From assembly GCF_018332475.1 (NCBI RefSeq), contig NZ_BOQB01000106.1:1-36656 (forward strand): 36,656 nucleotides of DNA, read 5' to 3'. The notes under the pieces were generated by a model. It saw only the letters and a list, made by a program, of their open reading frames with translations. It was not told the DNA's origin and did not search any database. Below, piece by piece: positions 1 to 9,066 of the stretch. Origin of the DNA: Bacillus sanguinis (GTDB lineage Bacteria; Bacillota; Bacilli; Bacillales; Bacillaceae_G). How positions within the stretch are numbered: the first letter of the stretch is position 1; every line of letters starts with the position of its first letter. The translations under genes and the position numbers were made by a program.

Positions 1-46
1 TATAGAGATATACGTTTATATTGGGAATATTTATCATTGCTTTTTA

Positions 47-75
47 TTGTGATTTTGTAAATAATAAGCTATAAA
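47..75 (+). promoter_or_regulatory. Candidate sigma-A promoter for the chemoreceptor gene
   Basis: TTGTGA at 47-52 and TATAAA at 70-75 are separated by 17 bases. This lies about 40 bases before the chemoreceptor start codon. Seen by eye only; AT-rich DNA gives chance matches. Confidence 0.45.
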
Positions 76-114
76 ATTCTAAAAATCTATATATAAAGGA
101 ATAAAGGTGAAAAA

Positions 115-1842
115 ATGTATTTTTTACAAAATTTAAAAGTGAAATATAAATTATTATCGCTTATTTCATTAGCAGTTTTGAGCATGGTAATTATGAGCGG
201 CGTAGCAATTAATTCTATTAATAAGATTAAGCATGATACAGAGGTTGTAGTCGATGATTATCAATATTCTGCAATTTTACTAGAAGGAATGCTTCGTACA
301 CAAAATTCACTAGAATATAACTTGCTAGAATTAATTACAGCGTCACAAAATGAGGGGACAAATAAAGAAGGTATTATTGGTAATATTGAAAAGGATCTTA
401 AAAAATATGAGTCTTTATTAAAAGAATATGATGATGGCTTTAATTTAAGTAAGCAAGAGGATGAACTGTTTCAGAAGATGAAGAAATTTTTACCAAGTTA
501 TATAGATGCATATAAAAATTTGTTTGAAAAAGCGAAGGTAACAAACGAGCCACAAATGGTAAACGAATTTCAGAAGGAATTAAAACCGAAGGGGGTAGAG
601 TTAGCTGGATATGCGGTAGATCTAGAATCGTATGTTTCAAACTTAGCTGATCAAGTATTTAAAGATTCTCAAAAAATGATAGATCGATCTGTTTTCACTT
701 TTATCATTCTTGTAGTAGTTACTACAATCATTATATGCATAGTAAGTTATATTATTGGTAAGCTTATAGTTGCTCCTTTACAAACTGTTAGTCGTATGAT
801 GGAAAGAGCAAAAAATGGGGATTTAACTGTACATGGTGAGTACAATGCTAAAGATGAATTAGGTGTATTAGTAAGTGATTTTAATGAAATGATTACAGGG
901 TTAAGAACAAATATGAAAGAAGTAGATAATAATATTCAGCTTTTATTCCAACATGCAGACGGAGTGGTATCTGCATCAGAAGTATCTAACGGTGCGGCGA
1001 AGAAAATAACGATGGATATTGAAGAAGTTGCAAATGGTGCAGAGAGTCAAATGCAAGCAATGGAACAAACTGCAGGTGCGATGGAAGAGTTGACACAAGG
1101 AATGCAGAGTATAGTGAATACATCATCATCTGTAAATGAATTGTCTGCTCAATCAGCATTAGATGCAGAGAGTGGTAATAAGTTAATGAAACAAATGATT
1201 CAACAGATGAATATAATCCAAAATTCAGTACATAGCGGTGTTAAACAAGTAGAGACTATGAAAGAACAATCAGAAGAAATTGTTAAAATCATTGATGTTA
1301 TGCAAGGTATTGCCTCTCAGATTAACTTATTAGCATTAAATGCCGCAATTGAGGCTGCCCGTGCTGGGGAAAGTGGTAGAGGGTTTGCAATCGTGGCAGA
1401 TGAAGTGCGGAAATTAGCGGAGCAATCTAGTAATTCTGCAAAACAAATTGAGAAGCTTATTACTCAAGTTATGGGAACAACGAGCAATACCGTAGATATG
1501 ATGGGGAAAGTAGATAATGAGGTACAGGCAGGTACACAAGTAGTAATACATACAGAAAAAGTATTTGGAAAAATTACAGAAAAAGTACAGCAAGTATCTG
1601 AGCAAATTCAAACGGTATCTATGTCTACAGATGAAATTGCAGCGAGCAGTGAGGAGATTTCGGCTTCTGCAGAAGACATAGCTCAAATTTCCCAAAGATC
1701 ATCTGACCGAACTGATAGGGTAAAAGAGTCTATTCAACAACAAGAAAAATCTGTTCAAGAGATTTCGGTTTCAATTGAACATATGCATAACGCAGCAGGA
1801 GAATTAAAACAAATAGTTGCCCAGTTTACTCTTCAAAAGTAG
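115..1842 (+). CDS. Methyl-accepting chemotaxis protein (transmembrane chemoreceptor)
   Basis: A 575-residue chemoreceptor that would pass ligand binding outside the cell to CheA/CheW inside. A short basic N-terminus precedes a first membrane helix at about residues 13-33. An extracellular helical sensor of about 155 residues follows (a four-helix-bundle type by length). The second membrane helix is near 192-216, then a HAMP linker to about 270. The rest is a long coiled-coil signalling domain with the conserved hairpin tip around 398-430 ([17 protein letters not shown], then [18 protein letters not shown]). The C-terminus has no obvious CheR-tethering pentapeptide. The start is ATG after AAAGGTG. 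It stands alone, closed by its own terminator, and no che genes are nearby. The ligand cannot be told from sequence. Confidence 0.95.
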   Translation: MYFLQNLKVKYKLLSLISLAVLSMVIMSGVAINSINKIKHDTEVVVDDYQYSAILLEGMLRTQNSLEYNLLELITASQNEGTNKEGIIGNIEKDLKKYESLLKEYDDGFNLSKQEDELFQKMKKFLPSYIDAYKNLFEKAKVTNEPQMVNEFQKELKPKGVELAGYAVDLESYVSNLADQVFKDSQKMIDRSVFTFIILVVVTTIIICIVSYIIGKLIVAPLQTVSRMMERAKNGDLTVHGEYNAKDELGVLVSDFNEMITGLRTNMKEVDNNIQLLFQHADGVVSASEVSNGAAKKITMDIEEVANGAESQMQAMEQTAGAMEELTQGMQSIVNTSSSVNELSAQSALDAESGNKLMKQMIQQMNIIQNSVHSGVKQVETMKEQSEEIVKIIDVMQGIASQINLLALNAAIEAARAGESGRGFAIVADEVRKLAEQSSNSAKQIEKLITQVMGTTSNTVDMMGKVDNEVQAGTQVVIHTEKVFGKITEKVQQVSEQIQTVSMSTDEIAASSEEISASAEDIAQISQRSSDRTDRVKESIQQQEKSVQEISVSIEHMHNAAGELKQIVAQFTLQK

Positions 1843-1885
1843 TAGTATATTTAAGTTTTAACATAGAGAAATTCCTCTCAATAAT

Positions 1886-1921
1886 AAAAAATCATCCTAT
1901 ATAAAAAAGGATGATTTTTTT
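1886..1921 (+). terminator. Intrinsic terminator after the chemoreceptor gene
   Basis: The inverted repeat AAATCATCCT / AGGATGATTT encloses an A-rich loop and is followed by a T run. Confidence 0.85.
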
Positions 1922-1962
1922 ATGGGAATTTTGTGCAGCTGTCACTTGTTATATTCTAATTT

Positions 1963-1991
1963 TTTACAATTTTCCGATTGTAATATATAAT
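1963..1991 (+). promoter_or_regulatory. Candidate sigma-A promoter for the EamA transporter gene
   Basis: TTTACA (1963-1968), a 17-base spacer, and a perfect TATAAT (1986-1991). It lies about 60 bases upstream of the gene. Confidence 0.6.
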
Positions 1992-2052
1992 AATACGTAA
2001 TGTTTTGGAGATTTCTCATTTGTAAAAGATAGGTTATAGGAGGAGAGAAAGG

Positions 2053-2961
2053 GTGTTCAATAAAAAATCAATGCCGGCTATAAAAATGATCCTTTCGATG
2101 TCTATTTTCGGATCAATTGGATTTTTTTCTGTTCAAACAGGTTTACCGTCTTTTGAATTAGTATTCGTTCGTTGCATTTGTGCGACTATATTTTTAGCAT
2201 TATGTTGGCTCGTAACAGGACAGTATAAAAATGAGAAATGGAATAAAAAAGAAGTAATGCAAATATTAGCATGCGGTGTATTTCTCGTTTTTAACTGGGT
2301 ATTTCTATTTAAAGCGTTTGAAGTGATGTCGATTACAATTGCGATTTCAGTTTATCATCTTGCACCTATTATCGTATTAATGATTGGTAGTATTGTATTT
2401 AAAGAGAGACTTACAGTATTTGCGGTTATGTCCATTGTCATTTGTTTTATCGGTACCGTTTTAGTAGCTGGAGTAGATGGAAGTCTATCGCTTGAAAAAC
2501 TGATGTCATCTGGAATGGTATGGGCACTTCTCGCAGCTGTATTTTATGCTTTTACCACTTTATTAGGAAAAGGAATTCAGCATACGAGTGCATATGCGAT
2601 GACATTTTTACAAACGTTTTTAGGCATATTTTTATTGCTACCATTCGTAGATTTTGGCAAGTTTCAAGGGTTAACAGAGATGAACTGGATGATGATCACA
2701 GCGACAGGGCTTATACATACGGGATTTGTATATTACTTATTTTTTGACAGTTTAAGAGATTTATCGACGAGGTTAATTTCGGTATTAGTGTTTTTAGATC
2801 CTGCGGTTGCAATACTATTAGATACAGTCTTTACCGGCTTTAGACCGACTAGTATGCAAGTAGTAGGAATTGTTCTTATATTTGTAGGGATGGCATTTAC
2901 TTTTCGAAAAACGAAGGAAGAAAAAACAGTGATAAAAGAAAATTTACATTCTGAATTTTAA
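2053..2961 (+). CDS. EamA/DMT-family transporter (10-TM permease)
   Basis: A 302-residue, almost wholly hydrophobic protein with about ten membrane helices in two five-helix halves. This is the usual architecture of EamA (drug/metabolite transporter) permeases, which mostly export amino acids, sugars or other metabolites. A basic tail (RKTKEEK...) would lie in the cytoplasm. Translation starts at GTG (2053), just behind an AGGAGAG ribosome site, and the second half carries the typical glycine-rich helices (VVGIVLIFVGMAF). The gene is monocistronic with a good sigma-A promoter. Substrate unknown. Confidence 0.85.
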   Translation: MFNKKSMPAIKMILSMSIFGSIGFFSVQTGLPSFELVFVRCICATIFLALCWLVTGQYKNEKWNKKEVMQILACGVFLVFNWVFLFKAFEVMSITIAISVYHLAPIIVLMIGSIVFKERLTVFAVMSIVICFIGTVLVAGVDGSLSLEKLMSSGMVWALLAAVFYAFTTLLGKGIQHTSAYAMTFLQTFLGIFLLLPFVDFGKFQGLTEMNWMMITATGLIHTGFVYYLFFDSLRDLSTRLISVLVFLDPAVAILLDTVFTGFRPTSMQVVGIVLIFVGMAFTFRKTKEEKTVIKENLHSEF

Positions 2962-3049
2962 GTATTTTCATCTGCATTCCATTGATAATTTCATTATTTT
3001 TTGTAAAATATAAGGGGTAGGAAAATAAAGGGAAAAGAAGGTGGGAGAG

Positions 3050-3706
3050 ATGAAGAAGCTAGTAAAGCTCGCAACATCGTTAGCTTTAATGGGAGGAATA
3101 TTTGTAAGTGCAAATGGTGTGTCTGCAAATGCAGATGTTATCCAAAAATCTGATCAGATGATAGAGTTTGATGATGTAACAATAGATCATTGGGCGTGTG
3201 ATGATATTAAATATTTAGTATATCATCGAATGATGTTTGGATATGGAAATGGTAAGTTTGGTGTAGAAGATCATATAACACGTGAACAAGCGGCGGCAGT
3301 ATTACATCGCGCACTTCATGTAAGAGGAACTGCAACTGTTGGGAATCCATATGGAGATATTAGTGTGAAATCAACCATGTTCTCTTACGAAATTTTACAC
3401 TTAACACAGCTTGGTATTTTTAAAGGAGACGAAAATGGAAATTTCCGTCCGAAGGCAACACTGACTCGTGCAGAGTTATCACAAATTTTAATGAAAGCGT
3501 ATGAGTTGAAAACAAAGCGCCCGCATACATTTACAGATATACCAAAAAACCATTGGGCAAGAGATGCAATTAGCGCATTACAGTCTAATAAAGTGGTGGT
3601 TGGAACGGGAGATGGTAAGTTCGAGCCTGAAATGCTCGTTACACGCGGGCAATTTGCGACGTTTTTAAAACGATCAATCGATAATTCTCCAGGGAAAATG
3701 GAATAG
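3050..3706 (+). CDS. SLH-only secreted cell-wall protein 1
   Basis: A secreted protein of 218 residues. ATG at 3050 fits better than GTG at 3041, because AAGGTGGG then sits at normal spacing. A signal peptide (MKKLVKLATSLALMGGIF..., cleavage near ANA-DV) is followed only by three S-layer homology domains. They start near FDDVTIDHWA, PYGDISVKS and FTDIPKNHWA and carry TREQ, TRAE and TRGQ motifs. SLH trimers bind pyruvylated secondary cell-wall polysaccharide, so the protein should sit non-covalently on the wall. There is no effector domain. It is the first of three tandem paralogues, and SLH3 has TRGQ in place of TREQ. A candidate promoter (TTGATA-N16-TAAAAT, 2982-3009) lies upstream. B. anthracis has similar small Bsl proteins; the exact orthologue was not assigned. 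Confidence 0.9.
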   Translation: MKKLVKLATSLALMGGIFVSANGVSANADVIQKSDQMIEFDDVTIDHWACDDIKYLVYHRMMFGYGNGKFGVEDHITREQAAAVLHRALHVRGTATVGNPYGDISVKSTMFSYEILHLTQLGIFKGDENGNFRPKATLTRAELSQILMKAYELKTKRPHTFTDIPKNHWARDAISALQSNKVVVGTGDGKFEPEMLVTRGQFATFLKRSIDNSPGKME

Positions 3707-3714
3707 AGAAAGAG

Positions 3715-3764
3715 AAAGCTCATAATGTGTAGAAGAGGTATCTTCCGCTCATTATGAGCTTTTA
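3715..3764 (+). terminator. Intrinsic terminator after SLH protein 1
   Basis: AAAGCTCATAATG pairs with CATTATGAGCTTTT across a loop of about 20 bases, followed by T residues. Confidence 0.85.
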
Positions 3765-4117
3765 TTAATAGAGAGGTTAATATTGTCGTATGTTGTAGTT
3801 AAGTTGATATAATTGCATTTTTTGTCTAGATGATGAACTTTTAAAATGTGAAGGATTTCTTTTAAAAAAAGTAGAATATTTATATTATAGAAACACCTTT
3901 ACATGAATACAGGAAAGAAAATGGATTTGCGTACAATTCGGTATAAAGGTTGAAATTGAGAGCGAATTGGCTCTCCTTTAGTAGTGATTTTCACAATAAT
4001 AGATTTTTTAAATGTAATATATTGCATAATGGGTGTGAAGGCAACATATGTAATATTGGAAAGGATTTCAGTCTATTATTTTCCGTTTTTTCAAATGGAG
4101 ATAAAGGGGAGAGGGCA
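3765..4117. other. 353-base intergenic region before SLH gene 2
   Basis: AT-rich and without a convincing gene. The reading frame of SLH gene 2 stays open back to 3950, but this part looks non-coding: it has no ribosome site and no signal peptide. A short hairpin GAGAGC-N6-GCTCTC lies at 3958-3975, just downstream of a TATAAA (3942-3947). No clear -35/-10 pair was found. Confidence 0.5.
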
Positions 4118-4774
4118 ATGAAAAAGAACATGTTACGTATAATGGCAACGGTAACTATTATGGGCGGCTTGTTTGTAAGTACAAATGTTCCAAACGTAAA
4201 AGCAGAAGAATATCCAGAAATGATTGTGTTTGATGATGTTCCAGTAAATTACTGGGCATATGACGATATAATGGACGTTGTATACAATAAAGTAATGCTA
4301 GGTTATGGAAATGGTAAGTTTGGTGTGGGAGATAATGTAACACGAGAACAAGTAGCAGCGGTACTTTATCGTACATTGAATTTGAAAAAAGAAGGACCTT
4401 TAAAAAATCCATACAAAGATATTTCTGAGAGGGCAACAATGTTTTTAGATGAAATTTTAGTATTAACAGAGCATGGTATTTTTAGAGGGGACGAAAAAGG
4501 AAACTTTAGACCAGCTGCACCAGTAACACGTGCAGAAATGGCGCAAATTCTTACGAGGGCATTTACATTTGAGGTGAAGAAGAACCATACATTTAAAGAT
4601 GTACCAAATAATCATTGGGCAAAAAATGCGATTAGTGCATTGCAGTCTAATCATGTCATAGTAGGAACAGGAAATGGGAAATTTGAACCGAATAAAGTTG
4701 TAACACGCGAGCAATATGCAACGTTTTTAAATAGAGCTGTTATTAATTTTAATTTGAAGGATGAAGACTATTAA
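4118..4774 (+). CDS. SLH-only secreted cell-wall protein 2
   Basis: A second SLH-only paralogue of 218 residues. The start at ATG 4118 is chosen because GGGGAGAGG lies directly upstream and a signal peptide follows at once (MKKNMLRIMATVTIMGGLF..., cleavage near VKA-EE). Three SLH repeats fill the rest: FDDVPVNYWA..., NPYKDISERA... and FKDVPNNHWA..., with TREQ, TRAE and TREQ motifs and GYGNGKFG / GDEKGNFRP / GTGNGKFEP turns. The predicted role is wall attachment through secondary cell-wall polysaccharide. No catalytic or adhesive domain is visible. It is very close to its two neighbours in length and repeat plan, so local duplication is likely. Confidence 0.9.
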   Translation: MKKNMLRIMATVTIMGGLFVSTNVPNVKAEEYPEMIVFDDVPVNYWAYDDIMDVVYNKVMLGYGNGKFGVGDNVTREQVAAVLYRTLNLKKEGPLKNPYKDISERATMFLDEILVLTEHGIFRGDEKGNFRPAAPVTRAEMAQILTRAFTFEVKKNHTFKDVPNNHWAKNAISALQSNHVIVGTGNGKFEPNKVVTREQYATFLNRAVINFNLKDEDY

Positions 4775-4839
4775 AGTTAAAACATAAAAACTATTTAACT
4801 TAATAGTAGATTATAAGTAATATATAAATATAATGAATG

Positions 4840-4878
4840 AAAGGGAGGGATGTGATTTTTTACATTCCTCCTTTTTAT
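4840..4878 (+). terminator. Intrinsic terminator after SLH protein 2
   Basis: AAAGGGAGGGATGT pairs imperfectly with ACATTCCTCCTTT, followed by a T run. Confidence 0.75.
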
Positions 4879-4949
4879 TTTTAATCTATATAATGTGTTT
4901 TTATACTTCTATTTATAGTGGAGTAATCATTTGAAATAATCGTGTTTTT

Positions 4950-5035
4950 ACGGATAGTCGATCTTTAATCGACCCCGCGTATCTCCGTTTTCTTTGGGTG
5001 GGGATGTTATTGCCCTCAAATAGTGGGAGAAAGAA
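4950..5035. repeat. Structured GC-richer intergenic element, possible dispersed repeat
   Basis: ACGGA (4950-4954) can pair with TCCGT (4984-4988) around an inner hairpin GTCGAT (4957-4962) / ATCGAC (4968-4973). Then comes GGGTGGGGAT ... TTGCCC. A similar string, CACCTCTAAGGGTGGGGATTACTGC, occurs in short form before asnO at about 27460-27485. The element lies upstream of the promoter at 5179, so it is not in that promoter's transcript. It matches no riboswitch class I recognise. Confidence 0.35.
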
Positions 5036-5178
5036 AAATAAGCGTGAAAAGTGACCGGTTATATACTTATTTTATACGACAAAAAATATGTTGTATCACC
5101 TTGATTATCAATGAAGTGTAAAGGGAAGTAAGTGAATTATGATTCACAATTTGGACAATATTTATATGAATAAATGTA

Positions 5179-5207
5179 TTGTTACTCTTTTGCTAATTCT
5201 TTATATT
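5179..5207 (+). promoter_or_regulatory. Candidate sigma-A promoter for SLH gene 3
   Basis: TTGTTA (5179-5184), a 17-base spacer and TATATT (5202-5207), 35 bases before the TTG start. Confidence 0.55.
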
Positions 5208-5242
5208 AGAAAAAAATAAGCTTTGATTAGGGAGAGAGTACT

Positions 5243-5899
5243 TTGAAGAAAAAAATTCTAAAAGTAGCAACAGCTTTAACAATTATGGGTGGAGTAGCAT
5301 TTAGTGCTGAAGGGACTACAGCAAAAGCTGAAGTAGCTGCAAAGCCACAACAAGCAAGTCAAGCTATCTTTAAAGATGTACCAGCAGGACATTGGTCTTA
5401 TGAGGCAATTCAAACTTTAGCAGAACAAGAAATTATGCTTGGTTACGGAAACGGGATGTTTGGTTTTGGACATAATGTAACTCGTGAACAAGTAGCAGCT
5501 TTAATTTATCGTGCACTTGATCTTGATGAAGAATTTGGTGAAGATGAGGAACTAGAAAGTCCATATAATGACATTGTTGATGATAACTCAACGATGTTTC
5601 CGTTCGAAGTATTAGCAGTAACAGAATTCGGTATCTTTACAGGTGACGAGAAAGGGAACTTCAGACCAAAAGATACGTTAACACGTGCAGAAATGGCGCA
5701 AGTTCTTACGAGAGCATTTGGATTAAAGGTACAAGGACCAGCAGGATTTAAAGATGTACCAAAGGGACATTGGGCAGAAAATGCGATTAATGCAGTAGGT
5801 TCAAATGGTATTTCAATAGGAGATGGGGAGGGTAACTTCGCTCCGAACATGGAAGTAACGCGTGAACAATATGCGCAGTTCTTATTTAGAGCGCTTTAA
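5243..5899 (+). CDS. SLH-only secreted cell-wall protein 3
   Basis: The third SLH-only paralogue, 218 residues, starting at TTG (5243) after AGGGAGAG. The signal peptide (KKKILKVATALTIMGGVAFSAEG..., cleavage near AKA-EV) leads into three SLH repeats: FKDVPAGHWSYEAIQTLAEQ, SPYNDIVDDNS... and FKDVPKGHWAENAINAV. The motifs are TREQ, TRAE and TREQ. Unlike its neighbours it carries an acidic stretch (DEEFGEDEELESPYND) between repeats 1 and 2, and a Q/A-rich linker after the signal peptide. The expected location is the cell surface, bound to pyruvylated wall polysaccharide. It ends almost exactly with the last SLH repeat. Function beyond binding is unknown. Confidence 0.9.
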   Translation: MKKKILKVATALTIMGGVAFSAEGTTAKAEVAAKPQQASQAIFKDVPAGHWSYEAIQTLAEQEIMLGYGNGMFGFGHNVTREQVAALIYRALDLDEEFGEDEELESPYNDIVDDNSTMFPFEVLAVTEFGIFTGDEKGNFRPKDTLTRAEMAQVLTRAFGLKVQGPAGFKDVPKGHWAENAINAVGSNGISIGDGEGNFAPNMEVTREQYAQFLFRAL

Positions 5900-5901
5900 T
5901 A

Positions 5902-5941
5902 AAAAAAGGACCAGTGTTGTATAACACTGGTCCTTTTTTTG
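5902..5941 (+). terminator. Intrinsic terminator after SLH protein 3
   Basis: A near-perfect stem AAAGGACCAGTGTT / AACACTGGTCCTTT is followed by a long T run. Confidence 0.9.
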
Positions 5942-6049
5942 TGTGTAATGCGGGTGAAAGAATACAGTTTTATAAAAAAACGATTAAATTTTCAAAAAAA
6001 ACTTCCTTTTCTGAAGATTTGTTATATAATATAAAACATAAAATCAAAT

Positions 6050-6063
6050 CTGTTATAAAACAG
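6050..6063. promoter_or_regulatory. Possible operator palindrome before aceB
   Basis: CTGTT-ATAA-AACAG is a short inverted repeat 20 bases before the aceB start and downstream of a TATAAT at 6025-6030. It could be an operator for the glyoxylate-shunt operon or chance. No good cre box was seen. Confidence 0.25.
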
Positions 6064-6083
6064 TTTAAGAAGGGGATGCTAAT

Positions 6084-7673
6084 ATGTCGACGCAAACTTC
6101 ACGGGTTACATTGCCCGGAGAAATGTTGCCAGCGTACAACGAAATATTGACACCTGAGGCGCTTATTTTTTTAAAGAAACTACATGAAAATTTCAATGAG
6201 CGCCGCATAGAACTTTTACAAAAGCGTGCGGAGAAACAAAAGAGAATTGATACAGGAGAGTTTCCAAAGTTTTTAGAAGAAACAAAGCACATACGTGAAG
6301 CGGATTGGACAATTGCCAAATTGCCAAAAGATTTAGAGGATCGCCGCGTAGAAATTACTGGACCAGTAGATAGAAAGATGGTTATTAATGCTTTAAATTC
6401 AGGAGCACATCTTTTTATGGCAGATTTTGAAGATTCGAATTCACCAACTTGGGAAAATGCGATTGAAGGACAAATAAACTTACGAGATGCTGTGCAGGGA
6501 ACGATTTCACATAAAAATGAAAACGGAAAAGAATATCGTTTAAATAGTAAAACAGCAGTATTAATTGTGCGTCCAAGAGGATGGCATTTAGAAGAAAAAC
6601 ATATGCAAGTTGATGGGAAAAATATGTCTGGTAGCTTAGTAGATTTCGGACTTTATTTTTTCCATAATGCGAAAGCTCTTTTAGCAAAAGGAAGCGGTCC
6701 ATACTTTTACTTACCTAAAATGGAAAGCTATTTAGAAGCAAGGTTATGGAATGATGTTTTCGTATTTGCTCAAAAATATATCGGTATTCCAAACGGAACG
6801 ATTAAAGCAACGGTATTACTGGAAACGATTCACGCTTCGTTTGAAATGGATGAAATTTTGTATGAGCTTAAAGATCATTCTGCTGGATTAAATTGCGGAA
6901 GATGGGATTATATTTTTAGTTTTCTAAAGGGTTTCCGTAATCATAATGAATTTTTACTTCCAGATAGAGCGCAAGTTACGATGACGGCGCCGTTTATGCG
7001 CGCGTATTCTTTGAAAGTAATTCAAACGTGTCACCGTCGTAATGCGCCAGCCATTGGGGGAATGGCAGCACAAATTCCGATTAAAAACAATCCAGAAGCG
7101 AATGAAGCAGCTTTTGAAAAAGTGCGTGCAGATAAAGAGCGCGAAGCTTTAGACGGTCATGACGGGACTTGGGTTGCCCACCCGGGACTTGTACCAGTTG
7201 CGATGGAAGTATTTAATCACATTATGAAAACACCGAATCAAATTTTTAGAAAACGTGAAGAAATACATGTTACAGAAAAGGAGTTATTAGAAGTACCAGT
7301 GGGAACGATTACAGAAGAGGGACTTCGTCTGAATATTAGCGTAGGTATTCAATATATCGCATCTTGGTTAAGCGGACGGGGAGCGGCACCAATTTATAAC
7401 TTAATGGAAGATGCGGCAACAGCGGAAATTTCTAGGGCACAAGTATGGCAATGGATTCGTCATGAAGGCGGAAAGCTACATGACGGTCGTAATATTACGC
7501 TTGAATTGATGGAAGAGTTAAAAGAAGAAGAGCTAGCAAAAATAGAAAGAGAGATTGGTAAAGAAGCCTTTAAGAAAGGGAGATTTCAAGAGGCGACAAC
7601 GTTGTTTACAAATCTCGTTCGGAATGATGAATTCGTACCATTTTTAACATTACCGGGTTATGAAATTTTATAA
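6084..7673 (+). CDS. aceB: Malate synthase A (glyoxylate shunt)
   Basis: A 529-residue malate synthase, the usual length for the A isoform. It condenses glyoxylate with acetyl-CoA to malate, letting cells grow on acetate or fatty acids without losing carbon as CO2. Family signatures are visible: [17 protein letters not shown], the [11 protein letters not shown] region, [18 protein letters not shown], and the active-site segment [12 protein letters not shown]. The C-terminal ISRAQVWQW...H motif is also present. The start is ATG at 6084 behind AAGGGG. The isocitrate lyase gene follows 23 bases after the stop, so the two form an operon. B. subtilis lacks this pathway, and its presence fits the B. 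cereus group. Confidence 0.96.
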   Translation: MSTQTSRVTLPGEMLPAYNEILTPEALIFLKKLHENFNERRIELLQKRAEKQKRIDTGEFPKFLEETKHIREADWTIAKLPKDLEDRRVEITGPVDRKMVINALNSGAHLFMADFEDSNSPTWENAIEGQINLRDAVQGTISHKNENGKEYRLNSKTAVLIVRPRGWHLEEKHMQVDGKNMSGSLVDFGLYFFHNAKALLAKGSGPYFYLPKMESYLEARLWNDVFVFAQKYIGIPNGTIKATVLLETIHASFEMDEILYELKDHSAGLNCGRWDYIFSFLKGFRNHNEFLLPDRAQVTMTAPFMRAYSLKVIQTCHRRNAPAIGGMAAQIPIKNNPEANEAAFEKVRADKEREALDGHDGTWVAHPGLVPVAMEVFNHIMKTPNQIFRKREEIHVTEKELLEVPVGTITEEGLRLNISVGIQYIASWLSGRGAAPIYNLMEDAATAEISRAQVWQWIRHEGGKLHDGRNITLELMEELKEEELAKIEREIGKEAFKKGRFQEATTLFTNLVRNDEFVPFLTLPGYEIL

Positions 7674-7696
7674 AAAATGAAAAGGGGATGGAACAT

Positions 7697-8974
7697 ATGA
7701 AAAACGAAAGAATCGAGAAATTACAAGAGAGCTGGGAATTAGATACGCGCTGGAAAGGGATCACACGTCCATATTCGGCAGAAGATGTAATTCGTCTGCG
7801 CGGATCAATTGATATTGAACATACGTTAGCACGCCGCGGTGCTGAAAAGCTTTGGTCATCGCTTCATACGGAAGATTACATTAACGCACTTGGCGCATTA
7901 ACAGGGAACCAAGCGATGCAACAAGTGAAAGCTGGGCTAAAAGCAATTTATTTAAGTGGATGGCAAGTAGCAGCTGATGCGAATCTTTCTGGACATATGT
8001 ATCCAGACCAAAGTTTATATCCAGCGAATAGCGTACCTGCTGTAGTAAAACGAATTAATCAAACGCTTCAACGTGCCGATCAAATTCAGCATATGGAAGG
8101 AAGCGATGATACAGATTATTTTGTACCGATTGTAGCAGATGCAGAAGCTGGATTTGGCGGACAATTAAACGTATTTGAACTGATGAAAGGTATGATTGAA
8201 GCAGGTGCATCTGGAGTGCATTTTGAAGATCAATTATCTTCAGAGAAAAAATGCGGTCATTTAGGCGGAAAGGTATTACTACCGACGCAAACAGCGGTAC
8301 GTAATTTAATTTCGGCACGCCTTGCTGCTGACGTAATGGGAGTGCCGACAATTATTGTTGCAAGAACAGATGCGGATGCAGCTGATTTAATTACGAGTGA
8401 TATCGATCCTGTTGATAAAGCGTTTATTACAGGGGATAGAACACCGGAAGGATTCTACCGTACGAAAGCAGGTCTTGACCAAGCAATTGCACGTGGTTTA
8501 GCATATGCTCCTTATGCAGACCTCGTTTGGTGCGAAACGTCTGAACCAAATTTAGAAGATGCAAAACGATTTGCGGACGCAATTCATAAAGAGCATCCAG
8601 GGAAATTGCTAGCATACAACTGTTCACCTTCATTCAACTGGAAACAAAAACTAGATGAGAAAACAATTGCGAGCTTCCAAAAAGAAATCGCATCTTACGG
8701 TTATAAGTTCCAGTTCGTAACACTAGCTGGATTCCACTCATTAAACTACGGCATGTTTGAATTAGCGCGTGGCTATAAAGAGCGCGGCATGGCAGCGTAC
8801 TCTGAACTACAACAAGCAGAGTTCGCAGCGGAAAAACATGGCTACTCTGCAACTCGTCACCAACGCGAAGTAGGAACAGGTTACTTTGATGAAGTAGCAC
8901 AAGTTATTACAGGCGGTACATCATCAACGACAGCGCTAAAAGGATCTACAGAAGAAGCACAATTTACGAAATAA
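7697..8974 (+). CDS. aceA: Isocitrate lyase (glyoxylate shunt)
   Basis: Isocitrate lyase splits isocitrate into succinate and glyoxylate, feeding malate synthase encoded just upstream. It contains the catalytic KKCGHLGGK motif, with Cys at residue 186. It also has the metal/substrate segments [14 protein letters not shown] and [11 protein letters not shown], and the YNCSPSFNW block. ATG at 7697 (425 residues) is preferred over ATG at 7688, since AAAGGGG ends only one base before 7688 but nine bases before 7697. The gene is the second in the aceBA operon and is followed by a strong terminator. Confidence 0.96.
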   Translation: MKNERIEKLQESWELDTRWKGITRPYSAEDVIRLRGSIDIEHTLARRGAEKLWSSLHTEDYINALGALTGNQAMQQVKAGLKAIYLSGWQVAADANLSGHMYPDQSLYPANSVPAVVKRINQTLQRADQIQHMEGSDDTDYFVPIVADAEAGFGGQLNVFELMKGMIEAGASGVHFEDQLSSEKKCGHLGGKVLLPTQTAVRNLISARLAADVMGVPTIIVARTDADAADLITSDIDPVDKAFITGDRTPEGFYRTKAGLDQAIARGLAYAPYADLVWCETSEPNLEDAKRFADAIHKEHPGKLLAYNCSPSFNWKQKLDEKTIASFQKEIASYGYKFQFVTLAGFHSLNYGMFELARGYKERGMAAYSELQQAEFAAEKHGYSATRHQREVGTGYFDEVAQVITGGTSSTTALKGSTEEAQFTK

Positions 8975-8977
8975 CAG

Positions 8978-9016
8978 GAAGGGGCCCCTTTTTGAAGGGT
9001 GCCCCTTGTTATTTTC
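8978..9016 (+). terminator. Intrinsic terminator after aceA
   Basis: AAGGGGCCC pairs with GGGTGCCCCTT (one bulge) and is followed by TGTTATTTT. Confidence 0.8.
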
Positions 9017-9022
9017 AGAACG

Positions 9023-9056
9023 ATTCGACAAAGGATATCGACTTACCGACAAAAAA
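9023..9056. repeat. Short dispersed intergenic repeat, copy A
   Basis: On the minus strand this reads TTTTTGTCGGTAAGTCGATAT. It matches 11911-11931 (plus) with one mismatch in 21 bases. TTTGTCGAAT follows, and TTGTCGAAT also recurs at 12016-12024. The copy lies between the convergent 3' ends of aceA and the phosphotransferase gene. Confidence 0.5.
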
Positions 9057-9066
9057 GATAATATGA

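Larger units (their letters stand above)
4775..5242. other. 468-base intergenic region before SLH gene 3
   Basis: Contains, in order, the terminator of SLH gene 2, a locally GC-richer structured element (about 4950-5035, listed separately), and a promoter for SLH gene 3 at 5179-5207. No plausible small gene was seen. Confidence 0.6.

Noticed and set aside
3950-4117. 56-residue N-terminal extension of SLH protein 2
   Set aside because: The segment has no ribosome site and would bury the clear signal peptide that starts at 4118.
6000-6083. Catabolite-response (cre) element before aceB
   Set aside because: No sequence near TGWAANCGNTNWCA was found; only a short unrelated palindrome.
5914-6150. 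78-codon plus-strand reading frame after SLH gene 3
   Set aside because: It starts inside the terminator, has no ribosome site, and overlaps the aceB start in another frame.
9024-9033. TTTGTCGAAT (minus strand), a good match to a Spo0A box
   Set aside because: It lies between two convergent gene ends and inside a repeated element, with no promoter to control.
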